Shown here in pieces: positions 5,571 through 13,996 of a stretch of 27,000 nt of DNA. The number at the start of each line of letters is the position of its first letter. Within the stretch, counting starts at the first letter, position 1. The stretch comes from a virus. Both the position numbers and the translations under genes were made by a program. The DNA lies in IMG/VR virus record IMGVR_UViG_3300021956_000067, positions 1 through 27,000 of that record; one strand, written 5' to 3'. The notes beneath the pieces were generated by a model. That model was not told where the DNA came from. It did no database searches and saw only the letters and a program-made list of their open reading frames with translations.

Positions 5571-7173
5571 TCCCAATGTGTTAATGCGGCGTAGCCTGCG
5601 TTGGTGTCTGGACCAGCATGGCATCGCTCCTGAAGCCTACCGCACAATGACCACAGACCAGCAGCAGAAACTGCAGGAGTTTGTGATTGCCATTGCGGAT
5701 GACATGCAATACAACCAGCTGAAGTATTTCAGACCGTTTGAACATCAGACCAAGTTCTTTGTGACCTCAACTGACAGAAGAGGCATCCTTGCTGCTAACC
5801 GTATTGGCAAAACTGTTAGCACCTGTTATGAAACTGCAATGCATCTCACAGGACAGTATCCTGACTGGTGGACAGGCAAACGCTTTGCCAAACCCATCAC
5901 TGCCATGGTTGCTGGTGAAGGTTGGAGCCAGGTTGCACTGGTTCTACAGCAAGAACTACTGGGGTCTCAAGATGTTAAATTGGTTGAATCGCTTGGCACA
6001 GGTGCTGTTCCTCGTGACGCTATTGTGTTTGATACCATGCGTAATGATGGGGCAAACTGTATTGGTTGTGAAATTCGTCATAGTTCTGGTGGAAGGAGTT
6101 ATTTGCTGTTTGCTAACTACACCCAAGAAGTCAGACAGCTCCAGGGTTTCAAGCTTGACCTTGCGGTGTTTGATGAGCAACCCCCGGACGATTTCTTTAG
6201 TGAAATAGTCACACGAACTGCTACCACACAGGGCATGGTGCTGTGTTCGTTTACACCACTCAAAGGACTCAACGGCTTGGTAAGCAAGTTCTGGAACCGT
6301 GAACCAGGCTATGACTATGTGCGTGTGAGTTGGGATGATGTTCCAGAATATGACCTTTGGGGCGAACCATTCTTGTTGAACTCAACAAGGCAGCAGCTGG
6401 AGCGTGATTACTTGCCACACGAGCGTGAAGCACGTATTCAAGGCAAGCCAATCATGGGCAAGGGTGCTGTGTTCCAACTGCGTGAATGGCCCACATACAA
6501 AACAGGTGACTTCAACTTCCAGGAGATGCGAAACATCCACAGAGTTATCAGCTTGGACTTGGGCTTGGTCAACGACAAAACAGTGATCAGTTTGATCTAC
6601 TGGGATCCATATGAACGCACAGCTTGGCTGCATCGCCAGATTGTGGTGCAGGGTGTGGAGGAGGCTGTGCCCACACAGTATATCAACCATCTCTTAAGAC
6701 CTGAAGTGTTTGGCACGCCCATTGTGCTGCCAGCTGATGCTTCAACACAGGGCCGCTACACCATGAGCTCAAACAGCATCCGCGAGCTGTTTGAACAGTA
6801 TGAACTCAATGTGTGGGAAAAGCCCATAATGAATCCTCCTGATCCACAAGGGCGTGTGACCAATCACAAAAGCTATGGTATCAACGCCATGCGGCAGATG
6901 TTGGAGTTTGGCACCTTGATGATCAATGAGAACTGCACTGACTTCCTGCGTGAAGCACAGAACTACTATGTAGACCAACAGGGCAGATTTTCAGACCCAG
7001 ATGATTGTATAGACTCAGCACGTTATGGCTTGCTGGCCTGCTTGCAGGGCATTGCTGAACCCTGGGACAATCGCACGCCTGCTGAAAGAATGGCAGCACA
7101 GCGAGATAGATACGTCAAACGAGATGATTCAAACAAAGCACCGTGGAAAAAGGCCTATGACCCAGCGGTGTAA
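5563..7173 (+). CDS. terL: Terminase large subunit (packaging ATPase and nuclease)
   Basis: Encodes 536 residues. The ATPase has Walker A (ANRIGKT, residues 78-84), Walker B (LAVFDEQ, Asp204-Glu205) and a coupling segment MVLCSFTPLKG (about 225-235). The nuclease domain shows RVISLDLG (Asp332), LPADAS (Asp392) and CIDSARYGL (Asp484) as likely metal ligands. It powers DNA translocation into the prohead through the portal and cuts the concatemer. The frame is open 117 codons further upstream, but that stretch overlaps the methyltransferase and lacks family features, so ATG 5563, overlapping the methyltransferase stop, is preferred; ATG 5584 is an alternative. The motif order is that of a complete, intact enzyme. 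Confidence 0.95.
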   Translation: MLDPNVLMRRSLRWCLDQHGIAPEAYRTMTTDQQQKLQEFVIAIADDMQYNQLKYFRPFEHQTKFFVTSTDRRGILAANRIGKTVSTCYETAMHLTGQYPDWWTGKRFAKPITAMVAGEGWSQVALVLQQELLGSQDVKLVESLGTGAVPRDAIVFDTMRNDGANCIGCEIRHSSGGRSYLLFANYTQEVRQLQGFKLDLAVFDEQPPDDFFSEIVTRTATTQGMVLCSFTPLKGLNGLVSKFWNREPGYDYVRVSWDDVPEYDLWGEPFLLNSTRQQLERDYLPHEREARIQGKPIMGKGAVFQLREWPTYKTGDFNFQEMRNIHRVISLDLGLVNDKTVISLIYWDPYERTAWLHRQIVVQGVEEAVPTQYINHLLRPEVFGTPIVLPADASTQGRYTMSSNSIRELFEQYELNVWEKPIMNPPDPQGRVTNHKSYGINAMRQMLEFGTLMINENCTDFLREAQNYYVDQQGRFSDPDDCIDSARYGLLACLQGIAEPWDNRTPAERMAAQRDRYVKRDDSNKAPWKKAYDPAV

Positions 7174-7188
7174 CAACAAAGGAACCCC

Positions 7189-7410
7189 ATGAGATCAATA
7201 GAGTTAGCAGAATACCTGGTGCTGCTGGGCGATGGTGCCACAGTGCTGTGTGAACGACACGCACAGGCCTTGGCTTCTGCGTTTGCTGCCGCACAACAGC
7301 CATTGGAAATGTATCCCATTGGACCAGAAGATGAAGAAGGCATGGCCACTGAAAATATGAGCTGCCAAGCCTGTCACATGGCAGCAGTCAAGGATTCCAC
7401 ACTACAATAA
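7189..7410 (+). CDS. Small Cys/His protein, possible zinc-binding (73 aa)
   Basis: Encodes 73 residues with CERHA (Cys21, His24) near the N-terminal third and CQACHMA (Cys59, Cys62, His63) near the end. The CxxH and CxxC-H pairs could bind one zinc ion. Similar small proteins lie near terminase and portal genes in other phages, with function unknown. AAAGGA gives a good ribosome binding site, and the gene starts 15 bases after the terminase stop. It ends before an intergenic stretch carrying a CTAAATA box. Confidence 0.7.
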   Translation: MRSIELAEYLVLLGDGATVLCERHAQALASAFAAAQQPLEMYPIGPEDEEGMATENMSCQACHMAAVKDSTLQ

Positions 7411-7430
7411 CCCTGGTTTAAGCCCCATCG

Positions 7431-7437
7431 CTAAATA
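7431..7437 (+). promoter_or_regulatory. CTAAATA late-promoter-like box before the portal
   Basis: CTAAATA lies 24 bases before the portal ATG. Unlike other copies, it leaves room for a leader containing the AAGGAAAA ribosome binding site, so the portal would have a conventional leadered mRNA. Confidence 0.45.
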
Positions 7438-7461
7438 AGATATCTACAAGGAAAAGTCCCA

Positions 7462-8202
7462 ATGTTGGATATCAAACAAATACCAGTTGACCAGATCAAT
7501 CAAAACCGCAAGATCAACGCCAACTTTGTAAGAATGAAAAACCAAATGGACGTCAAAATGGCGTCTTATTTGCGTTACCTGGCCACAAAAAATGCTGTCA
7601 ATCGTGCGAGTGATTATCATTATCTTTGTCTTGCTGTCACTGATTCAACTGCTCCGGTTAACGGCATTGATTATATCCATCCATCAGTGAAACCTGTGGT
7701 GGACTATGCCACTGCTGTGATTACCAAAGGCCTGGCTCCCAATGGCGAAATCAACTTTGAGTTTGTGGCTGATGGTGCTGATGATGAATACGCAGCACGC
7801 CAGGCTACAGAAATGGTCAGCCATGTTGTTAATGAAATGAACGATCCGCATTTTGTGCTGGAGCGTTGGGTCATGGATGCCAACATGCACAAAAACGGCA
7901 TGATGATGATCAAGCCTGTGCGTGAACCCATCACACGCTATGTTGAAACACAAGGCACCATGGATCAACTGCGTGCTTTTGAGCAGCAGGCCATTGACGG
8001 TGGACTCACACCTGTGCGTCAAAGCCGCAAGCGTGTATCAGTGGATCTGGAGCGTGTGGCTGCTGAAATGTCTGGTGGCATTCAGGGCCAGTTGGACGAG
8101 CATGTTCAAAGCCTAATCCAAGACCGTTTGGAATCAGCCAATCAAGAACAGGACATGGAAGACCTGGCAGCTGAAGGTGCTGAACACGCAGCAGCCATTT
8201 AA
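7462..8202 (+). CDS. Portal protein, N-terminal part (ends at an in-frame TAA)
   Basis: Encodes 246 residues, the N-terminal wing region of a P22-like podovirus portal: YIHPSVKPVVDYATAVITKG near residues 75-95, then ATEMVSHVVNEMN and the LERWVMDANMHKNGMMMIKP segment near 135-155, typical of the family. The portal is the dodecameric ring at one capsid vertex through which DNA is packed and ejected. The frame stops at TAA 8200-8202, but the same frame continues open five codons later into the rest of the portal. AAGGAAAA precedes the ATG. Either the gene is broken by one nonsense change, or two polypeptides are made. The product alone would lack clip and stem regions. Confidence 0.85.
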   Translation: MLDIKQIPVDQINQNRKINANFVRMKNQMDVKMASYLRYLATKNAVNRASDYHYLCLAVTDSTAPVNGIDYIHPSVKPVVDYATAVITKGLAPNGEINFEFVADGADDEYAARQATEMVSHVVNEMNDPHFVLERWVMDANMHKNGMMMIKPVREPITRYVETQGTMDQLRAFEQQAIDGGLTPVRQSRKRVSVDLERVAAEMSGGIQGQLDEHVQSLIQDRLESANQEQDMEDLAAEGAEHAAAI

Positions 8203-8217
8203 GGCGACCAAGAAGAC

Positions 8218-9738
8218 ATGCTGGCAGATGCCATTGCTCGCAACTCAATCTATGTGGCCAAATACAAGCTCACAGGCTACAACATCAAGATCAAATTCCA
8301 CCCCATTGCTCAACACTACTGGATCTGTGACCCCACTGTGCCAGAAATGCGTGACCAACCATTCTGTGGTTACTATGATCCCATGACAATCCAGGAAGCC
8401 ACAGAGCTGTATCCTGGTATCAACCTTGCTGAGTTTGAGCGTTTTGCTGAATACAACATGAATGGTGCGTATCAAGCAGGCTCAGTGCTCAACAACCTTG
8501 CTATCCACGCAAGAGATTCAGTGCCTGTCATGGGTATTCCTGTGTCAAGTGCTGCATCAGCGGACCCAGACAGTCGTCAGGTTTCAATTGTTACGGTATG
8601 GAACAAGTATGACATTGACGGGGACGGCGAGCTGGAACTGATTGAACTGATATATTCGGGCTCCTACATCATATCTGCCCGTGAAGTTGAATTCATCCCA
8701 GTGGCCAACATGTGTCCCAAGCCACTTCCTGGCAACTTCTACGGCATGAGCATTGCTGAAAGTGTGATTCCCATGCAGGAATACAACACTTCCGCAGCTC
8801 GTGCTGAAATCCAGTTGGGCTTGCTGACTGCCACTCCACGCATTGGTGTCAAACCAGACCGTGTGGATTTTGAAATGATGCAGGACGGCGAAGCTGCCAT
8901 CTTTATTCTTGATTCAAAGTTTGATCCTGCCAAAGACATCTACCCAATGCCAGCTCCTGCTGGCAACCTCCAGTTCTTGGAAGTGGCAATGACTCGTATC
9001 CAACAGGATACCATGGCCATGGTAGGCATGACCACGCCATCAGATGTGTTTAATCCAGAAGTTATGGCACCCGGCAACTCAGGGGTGAAACTTCAAATGG
9101 CTCTTACTCCCAATCAGATCATTCAAGACAACACTGTGCGTAACAGTGCAGATGGATTGAAGGAAGCACTATGGTTGGTCTGGCGAACCCTAATTCAATA
9201 CGGTGATGACTATGGTGTCAAACGCCTGGCACAAAAGAGTCACCCAGATGGCAAGCCAGAGTTCTTGGATTTCAAGGCCTGGGATGACATGAACTTCTGT
9301 GATCGCAAGCACATTCAGATTGAATTGGCCTTGGGCATGCAAAGTCAAGAGAATGCTTTGGGTCGTCTACAGATCATTCAGCAGGCACAGACACAGTTAT
9401 ACCAAACCACACAAGGCATGGTTGCGTCAGGCACGCTCACCCCTGAAATCTACGCCAAGGTCAAGAAGCCTTTTGCTGACACCTTGTATGTGTTGGGCGT
9501 AAAAGACTGCGATACCTACTTGCCGTCAGATGAAGAAGTCATGAAGATGATTGAAGCAGGCAAACAAGCTGCTGCCAACAAACAACCCAGCCCAACAGAA
9601 CAGAAAGATCTGTCTGTGGCCAAACTCAATGAAGCCAAGACACAGCAGATTGGTGCTGAACTACAGGGTCAAGACCCAGATACGCAACTTAACTACATGG
9701 CCATAGCAATGGGCAAGGCACAAGACTACGGTCACTAA
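8218..9738 (+). CDS. Portal protein, C-terminal part
   Basis: Encodes 506 residues in the same frame as the preceding part. Family features: KYDIDGDGELELIELIYSG near residues 123-141, then PLPGNFYGMSIAESVIPMQE, LLTATPRIGV and a long helical C-terminus with NAADGLKEAL-like segments and Gln-rich ends, all matching P22-like portals. ATG 8218 is the first Met after the TAA; the only ribosome-binding-like sequence is an AAGG 13 bases upstream, too far to be good. If TAA were a sense codon, the joined protein would be 758 residues, a normal size for this portal type. The split is therefore more likely a lesion or sequencing/population variant than two evolved genes, though reinitiation is possible. 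Confidence 0.85.
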   Translation: MLADAIARNSIYVAKYKLTGYNIKIKFHPIAQHYWICDPTVPEMRDQPFCGYYDPMTIQEATELYPGINLAEFERFAEYNMNGAYQAGSVLNNLAIHARDSVPVMGIPVSSAASADPDSRQVSIVTVWNKYDIDGDGELELIELIYSGSYIISAREVEFIPVANMCPKPLPGNFYGMSIAESVIPMQEYNTSAARAEIQLGLLTATPRIGVKPDRVDFEMMQDGEAAIFILDSKFDPAKDIYPMPAPAGNLQFLEVAMTRIQQDTMAMVGMTTPSDVFNPEVMAPGNSGVKLQMALTPNQIIQDNTVRNSADGLKEALWLVWRTLIQYGDDYGVKRLAQKSHPDGKPEFLDFKAWDDMNFCDRKHIQIELALGMQSQENALGRLQIIQQAQTQLYQTTQGMVASGTLTPEIYAKVKKPFADTLYVLGVKDCDTYLPSDEEVMKMIEAGKQAAANKQPSPTEQKDLSVAKLNEAKTQQIGAELQGQDPDTQLNYMAIAMGKAQDYGH

Positions 9739-9760
9739 TGAATTTTGAAAAGGAAATGCA

Positions 9761-10147
9761 ATGATTTCAGATGAAGCCTTTGATGCTTACAACACCCGCT
9801 TGACTGTGGATGTGTCAAACATAGACCGTCTAACACCCAGTCAGCGTGACACTGTCAAACACTATGGATCACAAGCAGAAGCACTGTTGAAAAACCGTGA
9901 CCTGGCACAGTTTGTGCACCACTTCAAGTTTCAAGTCACAGATGCCATAGCCAGCATCACTCTACACAACACAGATGCCAACACAGAGCGTGTGGCCTTG
10001 GCCAATCACCTGGCAGGTGTGGACGCATTTGTGGCCAGCTTGAAACGTGCTGTGTATTACAAAAACAAAATTCTAGCCTGGGAACAACAGCCTGCCAATC
10101 CTCGCAACAAAAGCGAATTAAAACAGGTTTTTGATCCCAACCAATAA
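9761..10147 (+). CDS. Hypothetical 128-aa protein between portal and scaffold
   Basis: Encodes 128 residues, predominantly helical, with His and Asp scattered (FVHHFKFQVTDAIA; LANHLAGVDAFVASL) and a basic, Asn-rich C-terminus. AAAAGGAAA gives a strong ribosome binding site. Its position between portal and scaffold is occupied in many podoviruses by small uncharacterised or head-assembly proteins. There is no motif for a protease, which is sometimes found at this site. The stop TAA is part of a palindromic TAAATA box. Confidence 0.75.
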   Translation: MISDEAFDAYNTRLTVDVSNIDRLTPSQRDTVKHYGSQAEALLKNRDLAQFVHHFKFQVTDAIASITLHNTDANTERVALANHLAGVDAFVASLKRAVYYKNKILAWEQQPANPRNKSELKQVFDPNQ

Positions 10148-10150
10148 ATA
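10143..10150 (+). promoter_or_regulatory. AATAAATA box within a palindrome, before the scaffold
   Basis: AATAAATA sits in the perfect 14-base palindrome CCAATAAATATTGG (10141-10154) and overlaps the TAA of the upstream gene. It lies about 47 bases before the scaffold ATG, which has its own AGGAAAA ribosome binding site. Confidence 0.4.
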
Positions 10151-10197
10151 TTGGACCAAGGTAACCCACGGGCCCTTGCTTACAATTTAGGAAAAAT

Positions 10198-11349
10198 ATG
10201 ACACAACTGATCAAGCCTAATGCTCCAGACAGCACGGCCACTGACACAAGTGCTGTTCCGTCATTTGACGCAATAGCAGAGAAGATGACCGCGATGCGTG
10301 AACTCACCATCCGTAACCAGATTCGTGCTACAAATGACACAGCGACAGGTCCGGAGGGGACGGCAGAAACCTCAAGCCCTGTGGCACCAGATGAGATAGT
10401 GCCAGAAGATGACGCCATGCTTGATCATGGTGTTGATGAAGCCACTGAAGAGGACACCGCCCAGGAAACTGTAAGCACTCCAGACGCAGACACAACCAGC
10501 GACGAATTGATTGACTTTATTGAGTTCGCAGAGGAAAACCCAAACGCCAAGTTTAAGTTTACTCGCAACGGCAAAGAAGTTGTCATAGACGCCAAAAAGG
10601 CAGCATCAATACTGGGACAAGGTGGAGCCATCCACGAGGAAGCACGCCAGTTGAAGGTAGAGCGAGCTGAGTTTGACGAGTATATCAGAGAACAACGAGC
10701 ACGCCAAGAAGGTCTTACACTGGCCATGGAGTTTACAGTCCAACCTCAATTGCAAGCCGCGTATGATGAGATCTTGAAAACACAGAACTATCAAACGGTC
10801 TTCAGCCAACAGTTGGCACGCACGCAGGACGCAGCTCAACGAGCACGTATCCAAGCAAGCATGCAGCAGAATGAGCAATACATTCAGCAACAACAGACAG
10901 TGATAGGCCATTTGAAACCAGCTGTGGATCAGTTCAAAGAAATACGTCGCGAGCAAGTGCGGGAAGTATTGGAGAACAACCGCAAGAGTTTCCAAGACAA
11001 GGAGTTGAAAAACGAATATGTCTACAATGAACTGCGTGAAAAGATCTCCAAGGTATGGACAGGCTCCAAGGCCGAGATCATTCCTGGTATTGCCAACATT
11101 GACCTGATAAGTTCAGACGAAGCATTGTTGGCACTGGTGCGTGATGGTTTGAAATACCGCAACGCCAGCAAGCCCAAGACCGCTGGAAACTCAATTGCTG
11201 CATTGACAGCAAGGCGTGGCAATACACAAGGTGGCAAAAATGCCAACGGTGAGATTGAGAAACTTCGTGAAGCAGCCAAGGGCGGCGATAAAAAAGCCGC
11301 AGACAACCTCCTGGTGCAGAGACTGCGTCAGATAAGAGGTGGTAGATAA
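10198..11349 (+). CDS. Scaffolding protein
   Basis: Encodes 383 residues arranged as a podovirus scaffold: an acidic, Thr/Asp/Glu-rich disordered N-terminus (to about residue 110), a segment resembling KFKFTRNGKEVVIDAKKAASILGQGG found in this family, a long Gln/Arg/Ala-rich coiled coil (about 150-300), and a basic Gly/Lys/Arg-rich tail ending LRQIRGGR, suited to capsid binding. It templates prohead assembly and leaves before DNA fills the head. It lies directly before the major capsid gene, the usual order. AGGAAAA precedes the ATG. Confidence 0.85.
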   Translation: MTQLIKPNAPDSTATDTSAVPSFDAIAEKMTAMRELTIRNQIRATNDTATGPEGTAETSSPVAPDEIVPEDDAMLDHGVDEATEEDTAQETVSTPDADTTSDELIDFIEFAEENPNAKFKFTRNGKEVVIDAKKAASILGQGGAIHEEARQLKVERAEFDEYIREQRARQEGLTLAMEFTVQPQLQAAYDEILKTQNYQTVFSQQLARTQDAAQRARIQASMQQNEQYIQQQQTVIGHLKPAVDQFKEIRREQVREVLENNRKSFQDKELKNEYVYNELREKISKVWTGSKAEIIPGIANIDLISSDEALLALVRDGLKYRNASKPKTAGNSIAALTARRGNTQGGKNANGEIEKLREAAKGGDKKAADNLLVQRLRQIRGGR

Positions 11350-11376
11350 AAATAGCCTATATATTGGAGAATTAAA

Positions 11377-12546
11377 ATGGCAGAAATCACCACAAGTCAA
11401 ATTGGTAACGGCACCACAGCCTATGGTTCAGACATCGTTGTCAAGGACCTGGACCTGGACGTATCCAACCGCGTCAAAGACGACACCCCTGTTCTAAACA
11501 TGGCCATGAGCAAGAAGCGTAAGGTCAACAGCACATTGCCGCTGTGGACTGACGACATCTATCGCTTGCCACAAGCTCAAGCCGTGCAAGAAGGTGCTGC
11601 TGTATCAACCAGCAACGCTGAAAGCAATGGTCGTTACAACCTGGGCAACTACACCCAGATCTTCCAAACCACAATCGCTGCATCAGGCACAGCTCGTGCT
11701 GTTATGCAAGCAGGTGGTGACCCACAAGCATATCAAGAAGTCAAGCAGCTGATTGAGCTGATGTTTGACGTTGAAATGCAATTGGTTCGTGCTGACCAGA
11801 TTGGAACACAATACAGTGGTCAATCAGGCACAGCAATCAGCCCAGCAACTGACCAGACAGAAGGTCGTCGTATGGGTTCGCTGAACGCTTTCGCTGGAAC
11901 ACACAGTTTCAACCCAAGCGGTGCAGCTATTGCCAACATCACAACCAACACCAACAACGCTAGCAGCGACAGCTCTACAGCCAACGTTGGTAACCTGGTA
12001 ATCAACTCAAACGGAACACAGTTCTACACTGGAACATTTACTAACCAAGTATTCCAGCCTGTGATTTACAAGCAGTTGGTTACAGTTGCTGAGCAACGTT
12101 ACAATGCCAAGATCCGCACCATGGTTGTTCCTACCAGCCTACGCACAATGATCTCTGACAACATTGTTAACTCAAACACCAGCATCAACCGTCGTAACGT
12201 TGAGCGTGGTGACACCATTCAAACTTATGAAGGTGACTTCAACTACACCTACGAAATCTATGATTCTTGGATCATGGATCAAGCTGGTGTAAGCGACCAA
12301 ATCTACTTCCTGAACGAAGACGTGCTCCAGTGGGGTAGTCTACGTGATCTGGGACCAAACAACGAAGTGTTCTCAAACGCTGACGCAAGTTTGGACCAGT
12401 TCTTGATGGAAGGAACATTGATTGTTCGCAACCCAGCTGGTGTTGGCGTATTGCACAACATCTCTACCACAGGTGCCAGCGTAAGCGGTCCTCGTGGAGC
12501 TGCGTTTGTTTCTCGCACCAACGCTGGTGCCGGCGACACCTACTGA
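11377..12546 (+). CDS. Major capsid protein (SU10/DUF5309-type)
   Basis: Encodes 389 residues of the family known from phage SU10 and relatives (DUF5309). Seen: an N-terminal Gly/Thr segment, TPVLNMAMSKKRKVNSTLPLW-like beginning of the core, a long helix around ELMFDVEMQLVRADQ, and GRRMGSLNAFAGT just after the spine helix, a hallmark region of these capsids. The C-terminal half is beta-rich. It forms the hexamers and pentamers of the icosahedral or elongated shell. GGAG precedes the ATG at good spacing, codon usage is regular, and a strong terminator follows, as expected of a highly expressed gene. Confidence 0.88.
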   Translation: MAEITTSQIGNGTTAYGSDIVVKDLDLDVSNRVKDDTPVLNMAMSKKRKVNSTLPLWTDDIYRLPQAQAVQEGAAVSTSNAESNGRYNLGNYTQIFQTTIAASGTARAVMQAGGDPQAYQEVKQLIELMFDVEMQLVRADQIGTQYSGQSGTAISPATDQTEGRRMGSLNAFAGTHSFNPSGAAIANITTNTNNASSDSSTANVGNLVINSNGTQFYTGTFTNQVFQPVIYKQLVTVAEQRYNAKIRTMVVPTSLRTMISDNIVNSNTSINRRNVERGDTIQTYEGDFNYTYEIYDSWIMDQAGVSDQIYFLNEDVLQWGSLRDLGPNNEVFSNADASLDQFLMEGTLIVRNPAGVGVLHNISTTGASVSGPRGAAFVSRTNAGAGDTY

Positions 12547-12581
12547 TCAGTTTCCAATTAGTTCTTGTAACAGATCACAAC

Positions 12582-12605
12582 AAGGGGGCTTTGGCCCCCT
12601 TTTTG
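12582..12605 (+). terminator. Rho-independent terminator after the capsid gene
   Basis: AAGGGGGC (12582-12589) and GCCCCCTT (12594-12601) form an eight-base-pair stem with a TTTG loop, followed by a run of T (12600-12604) and GTTT. This is a textbook intrinsic terminator separating the head operon from the tail genes. Confidence 0.92.
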
Positions 12606-12637
12606 TTTGGGCAAAAACCCGCTATACTACCACCCTA

Positions 12638-12644
12638 CTAAATA
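12638..12644 (+). promoter_or_regulatory. CTAAATA late-promoter-like box after the terminator
   Basis: CTAAATA is followed by CAAG and ATG 12649. A TATACT at 12623-12628 could be a sigma70 -10, but it has only a poor -35. The box comes right after the terminator, where a new promoter is needed for the tail genes. No Shine-Dalgarno sequence precedes the ATG. Confidence 0.55.
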
Positions 12645-12648
12645 CAAG

Positions 12649-13242
12649 ATGAGCCACGACATAAACCAACCTGAATACCTTGATGACAAGGATCCCGAAA
12701 AGAATCACGACTATTGGAGACAAGATCATGGTGGCATGGTCACCAATCACAATGGTATTGCTGACAAGTTGCTGAAAAACGATGAACTGTATCGTTCAAT
12801 GAAGGGCGATTGGTCAAGAACCAGCTGGAATGCCAGCCAAAACATTCGCACCACAACTGGTCGCGAAGATGGCAAGTTCTATATCCGTCGTGAGCAAATG
12901 AACGCTGAAGCAGTGGCTCGTCGCTGTCAAGAATACCGCAAGGCTGCTGAACAGGGATTTCCGGATCCCCTGGCACCCATTGGCGATGATGGTAAGCTGA
13001 CCTACAAATGGATGGACTTGCCCAATGTTGTGAGCATACGCATCAGTGATCAATACTTTGGTGGCATGCCCTGGGCAGCAATCAAACATGATCGCACACT
13101 CAAGGCTCAGTTCTACCGAGTGGTAGAAAAGGAATACAATCAATACGTTTGCTACCCAGGTGGCAAGTTGCCCATTCCCATTGATGTTCCGTATCCAACC
13201 AAGCAAGGGCAACAAAAGTTCTTTAAGGGACACACAATATGA
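12649..13242 (+). CDS. Hypothetical 197-aa head-tail region protein
   Basis: Encodes 197 residues, polar, rich in Asp, Asn, Lys, Arg and Tyr, with an N-terminal acidic, disordered-looking segment, a helical middle (MNAEAVARRCQEYRKAAEQG) and a C-terminus KLPIPIDVPYPTKQGQQKFF. No family is recognised. The start is ATG 12649, immediately after the TAAATA box; an upstream TTG lies inside the terminator-promoter region and is rejected. The stop overlaps the next ATG as ATGA, coupling it to the adaptor candidate. Position between capsid and adaptor suggests a head-completion or assembly role (inference). Confidence 0.7.
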   Translation: MSHDINQPEYLDDKDPEKNHDYWRQDHGGMVTNHNGIADKLLKNDELYRSMKGDWSRTSWNASQNIRTTTGREDGKFYIRREQMNAEAVARRCQEYRKAAEQGFPDPLAPIGDDGKLTYKWMDLPNVVSIRISDQYFGGMPWAAIKHDRTLKAQFYRVVEKEYNQYVCYPGGKLPIPIDVPYPTKQGQQKFFKGHTI

Positions 13243-13985
13243 GTTTCCAAATCCCCTCAGCAGATGACTTAGTTGATTTCATCAAAGACTTCACTGGCAG
13301 CACCAATGATGCTGAAATCAAAAAATGTATCTTCTTGGCTGAAATGTCAATGCGTAACGTGGAGCTGCCTGCACTGCGTTGCGATCCCTATGCTGTTGAA
13401 AACATTGGCGTGGCTGATCAGTATGGCAAGATACCAATCCCGCCAGACATGAACAAGCCCATCTTGTTCTTCAAACAAGGTCAGCCAGGAGGCAATCCCA
13501 GCAGTCAAACCGGACCATGGATTGTGTATGACCGTATTGGTGACAGAGACATCATCACACAGGGCATGATTGCTCAGTTGTATTTGCAACCTGTGAACGT
13601 GCCTGCTGTGATCCGTGGAAAGTTTTCAGAAGTGGGCGACAAGTATCAGTTCTTGCCGTATATTGGTGAGGGCGATCTCATCAACATGTATTACTACAAG
13701 GCCTGGCCTTTGTTGTTCTCACCTGTGGAAGGTGGTTCGCCAGGCGAAACAGTGCAATCAAATGCTGTGCTGGCCACTTGGCCTGAAGGCTATGTGTATG
13801 GCACACTACGTGAATACTACATCAAGCGTCACAATGACCAAGACGCAGCAACATACGCAGCCAAGTTTGACAATGCTTGGAACACAGTAGAGGATCAAAA
13901 CAATCTGGGCAAGTGGTCAGGTGGTCACACACGCCTAACTTCCGTTTGGCAACCAAGACAATATCGTCAATATAACATCAAGTAA
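13239..13985 (+). CDS. Putative head-tail adaptor (gp4-like)
   Basis: Encodes 248 residues with a helical N-terminal part (DDLVDFIKDFTGSTNDAEIKK, then FLAEMSMRNVELPALR) followed by a beta-rich middle with IPIPPDMNKPILFF and a late GYVYGTLREYYIKRHNDQDAATYAAKFDNAWN, a layout often seen in podovirus adaptor/tail-tubular A proteins, which attach below the portal and begin the tail. The ATGA overlap couples it to the upstream gene. It lies in the usual place between capsid and tail fibre genes. The call rests on layout and position rather than on a diagnostic motif. Confidence 0.55.
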   Translation: MSFQIPSADDLVDFIKDFTGSTNDAEIKKCIFLAEMSMRNVELPALRCDPYAVENIGVADQYGKIPIPPDMNKPILFFKQGQPGGNPSSQTGPWIVYDRIGDRDIITQGMIAQLYLQPVNVPAVIRGKFSEVGDKYQFLPYIGEGDLINMYYYKAWPLLFSPVEGGSPGETVQSNAVLATWPEGYVYGTLREYYIKRHNDQDAATYAAKFDNAWNTVEDQNNLGKWSGGHTRLTSVWQPRQYRQYNIK

Positions 13986-13996
13986 GGACTGGCACA

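Noticed and set aside
8200-8202. A recoded genetic code in which TAA is a sense codon
   Set aside because: Many genes in the window end in TAA right before a correctly placed next start (for example 16877-16879 and 19912-19914), so TAA is a normal stop here.
12623-12628. A sigma70 promoter from the TATACT after the terminator
   Set aside because: No acceptable -35 lies 16-18 bases upstream, where the sequence is the terminator's T-run. The nearby CTAAATA box fits the other gene starts better.
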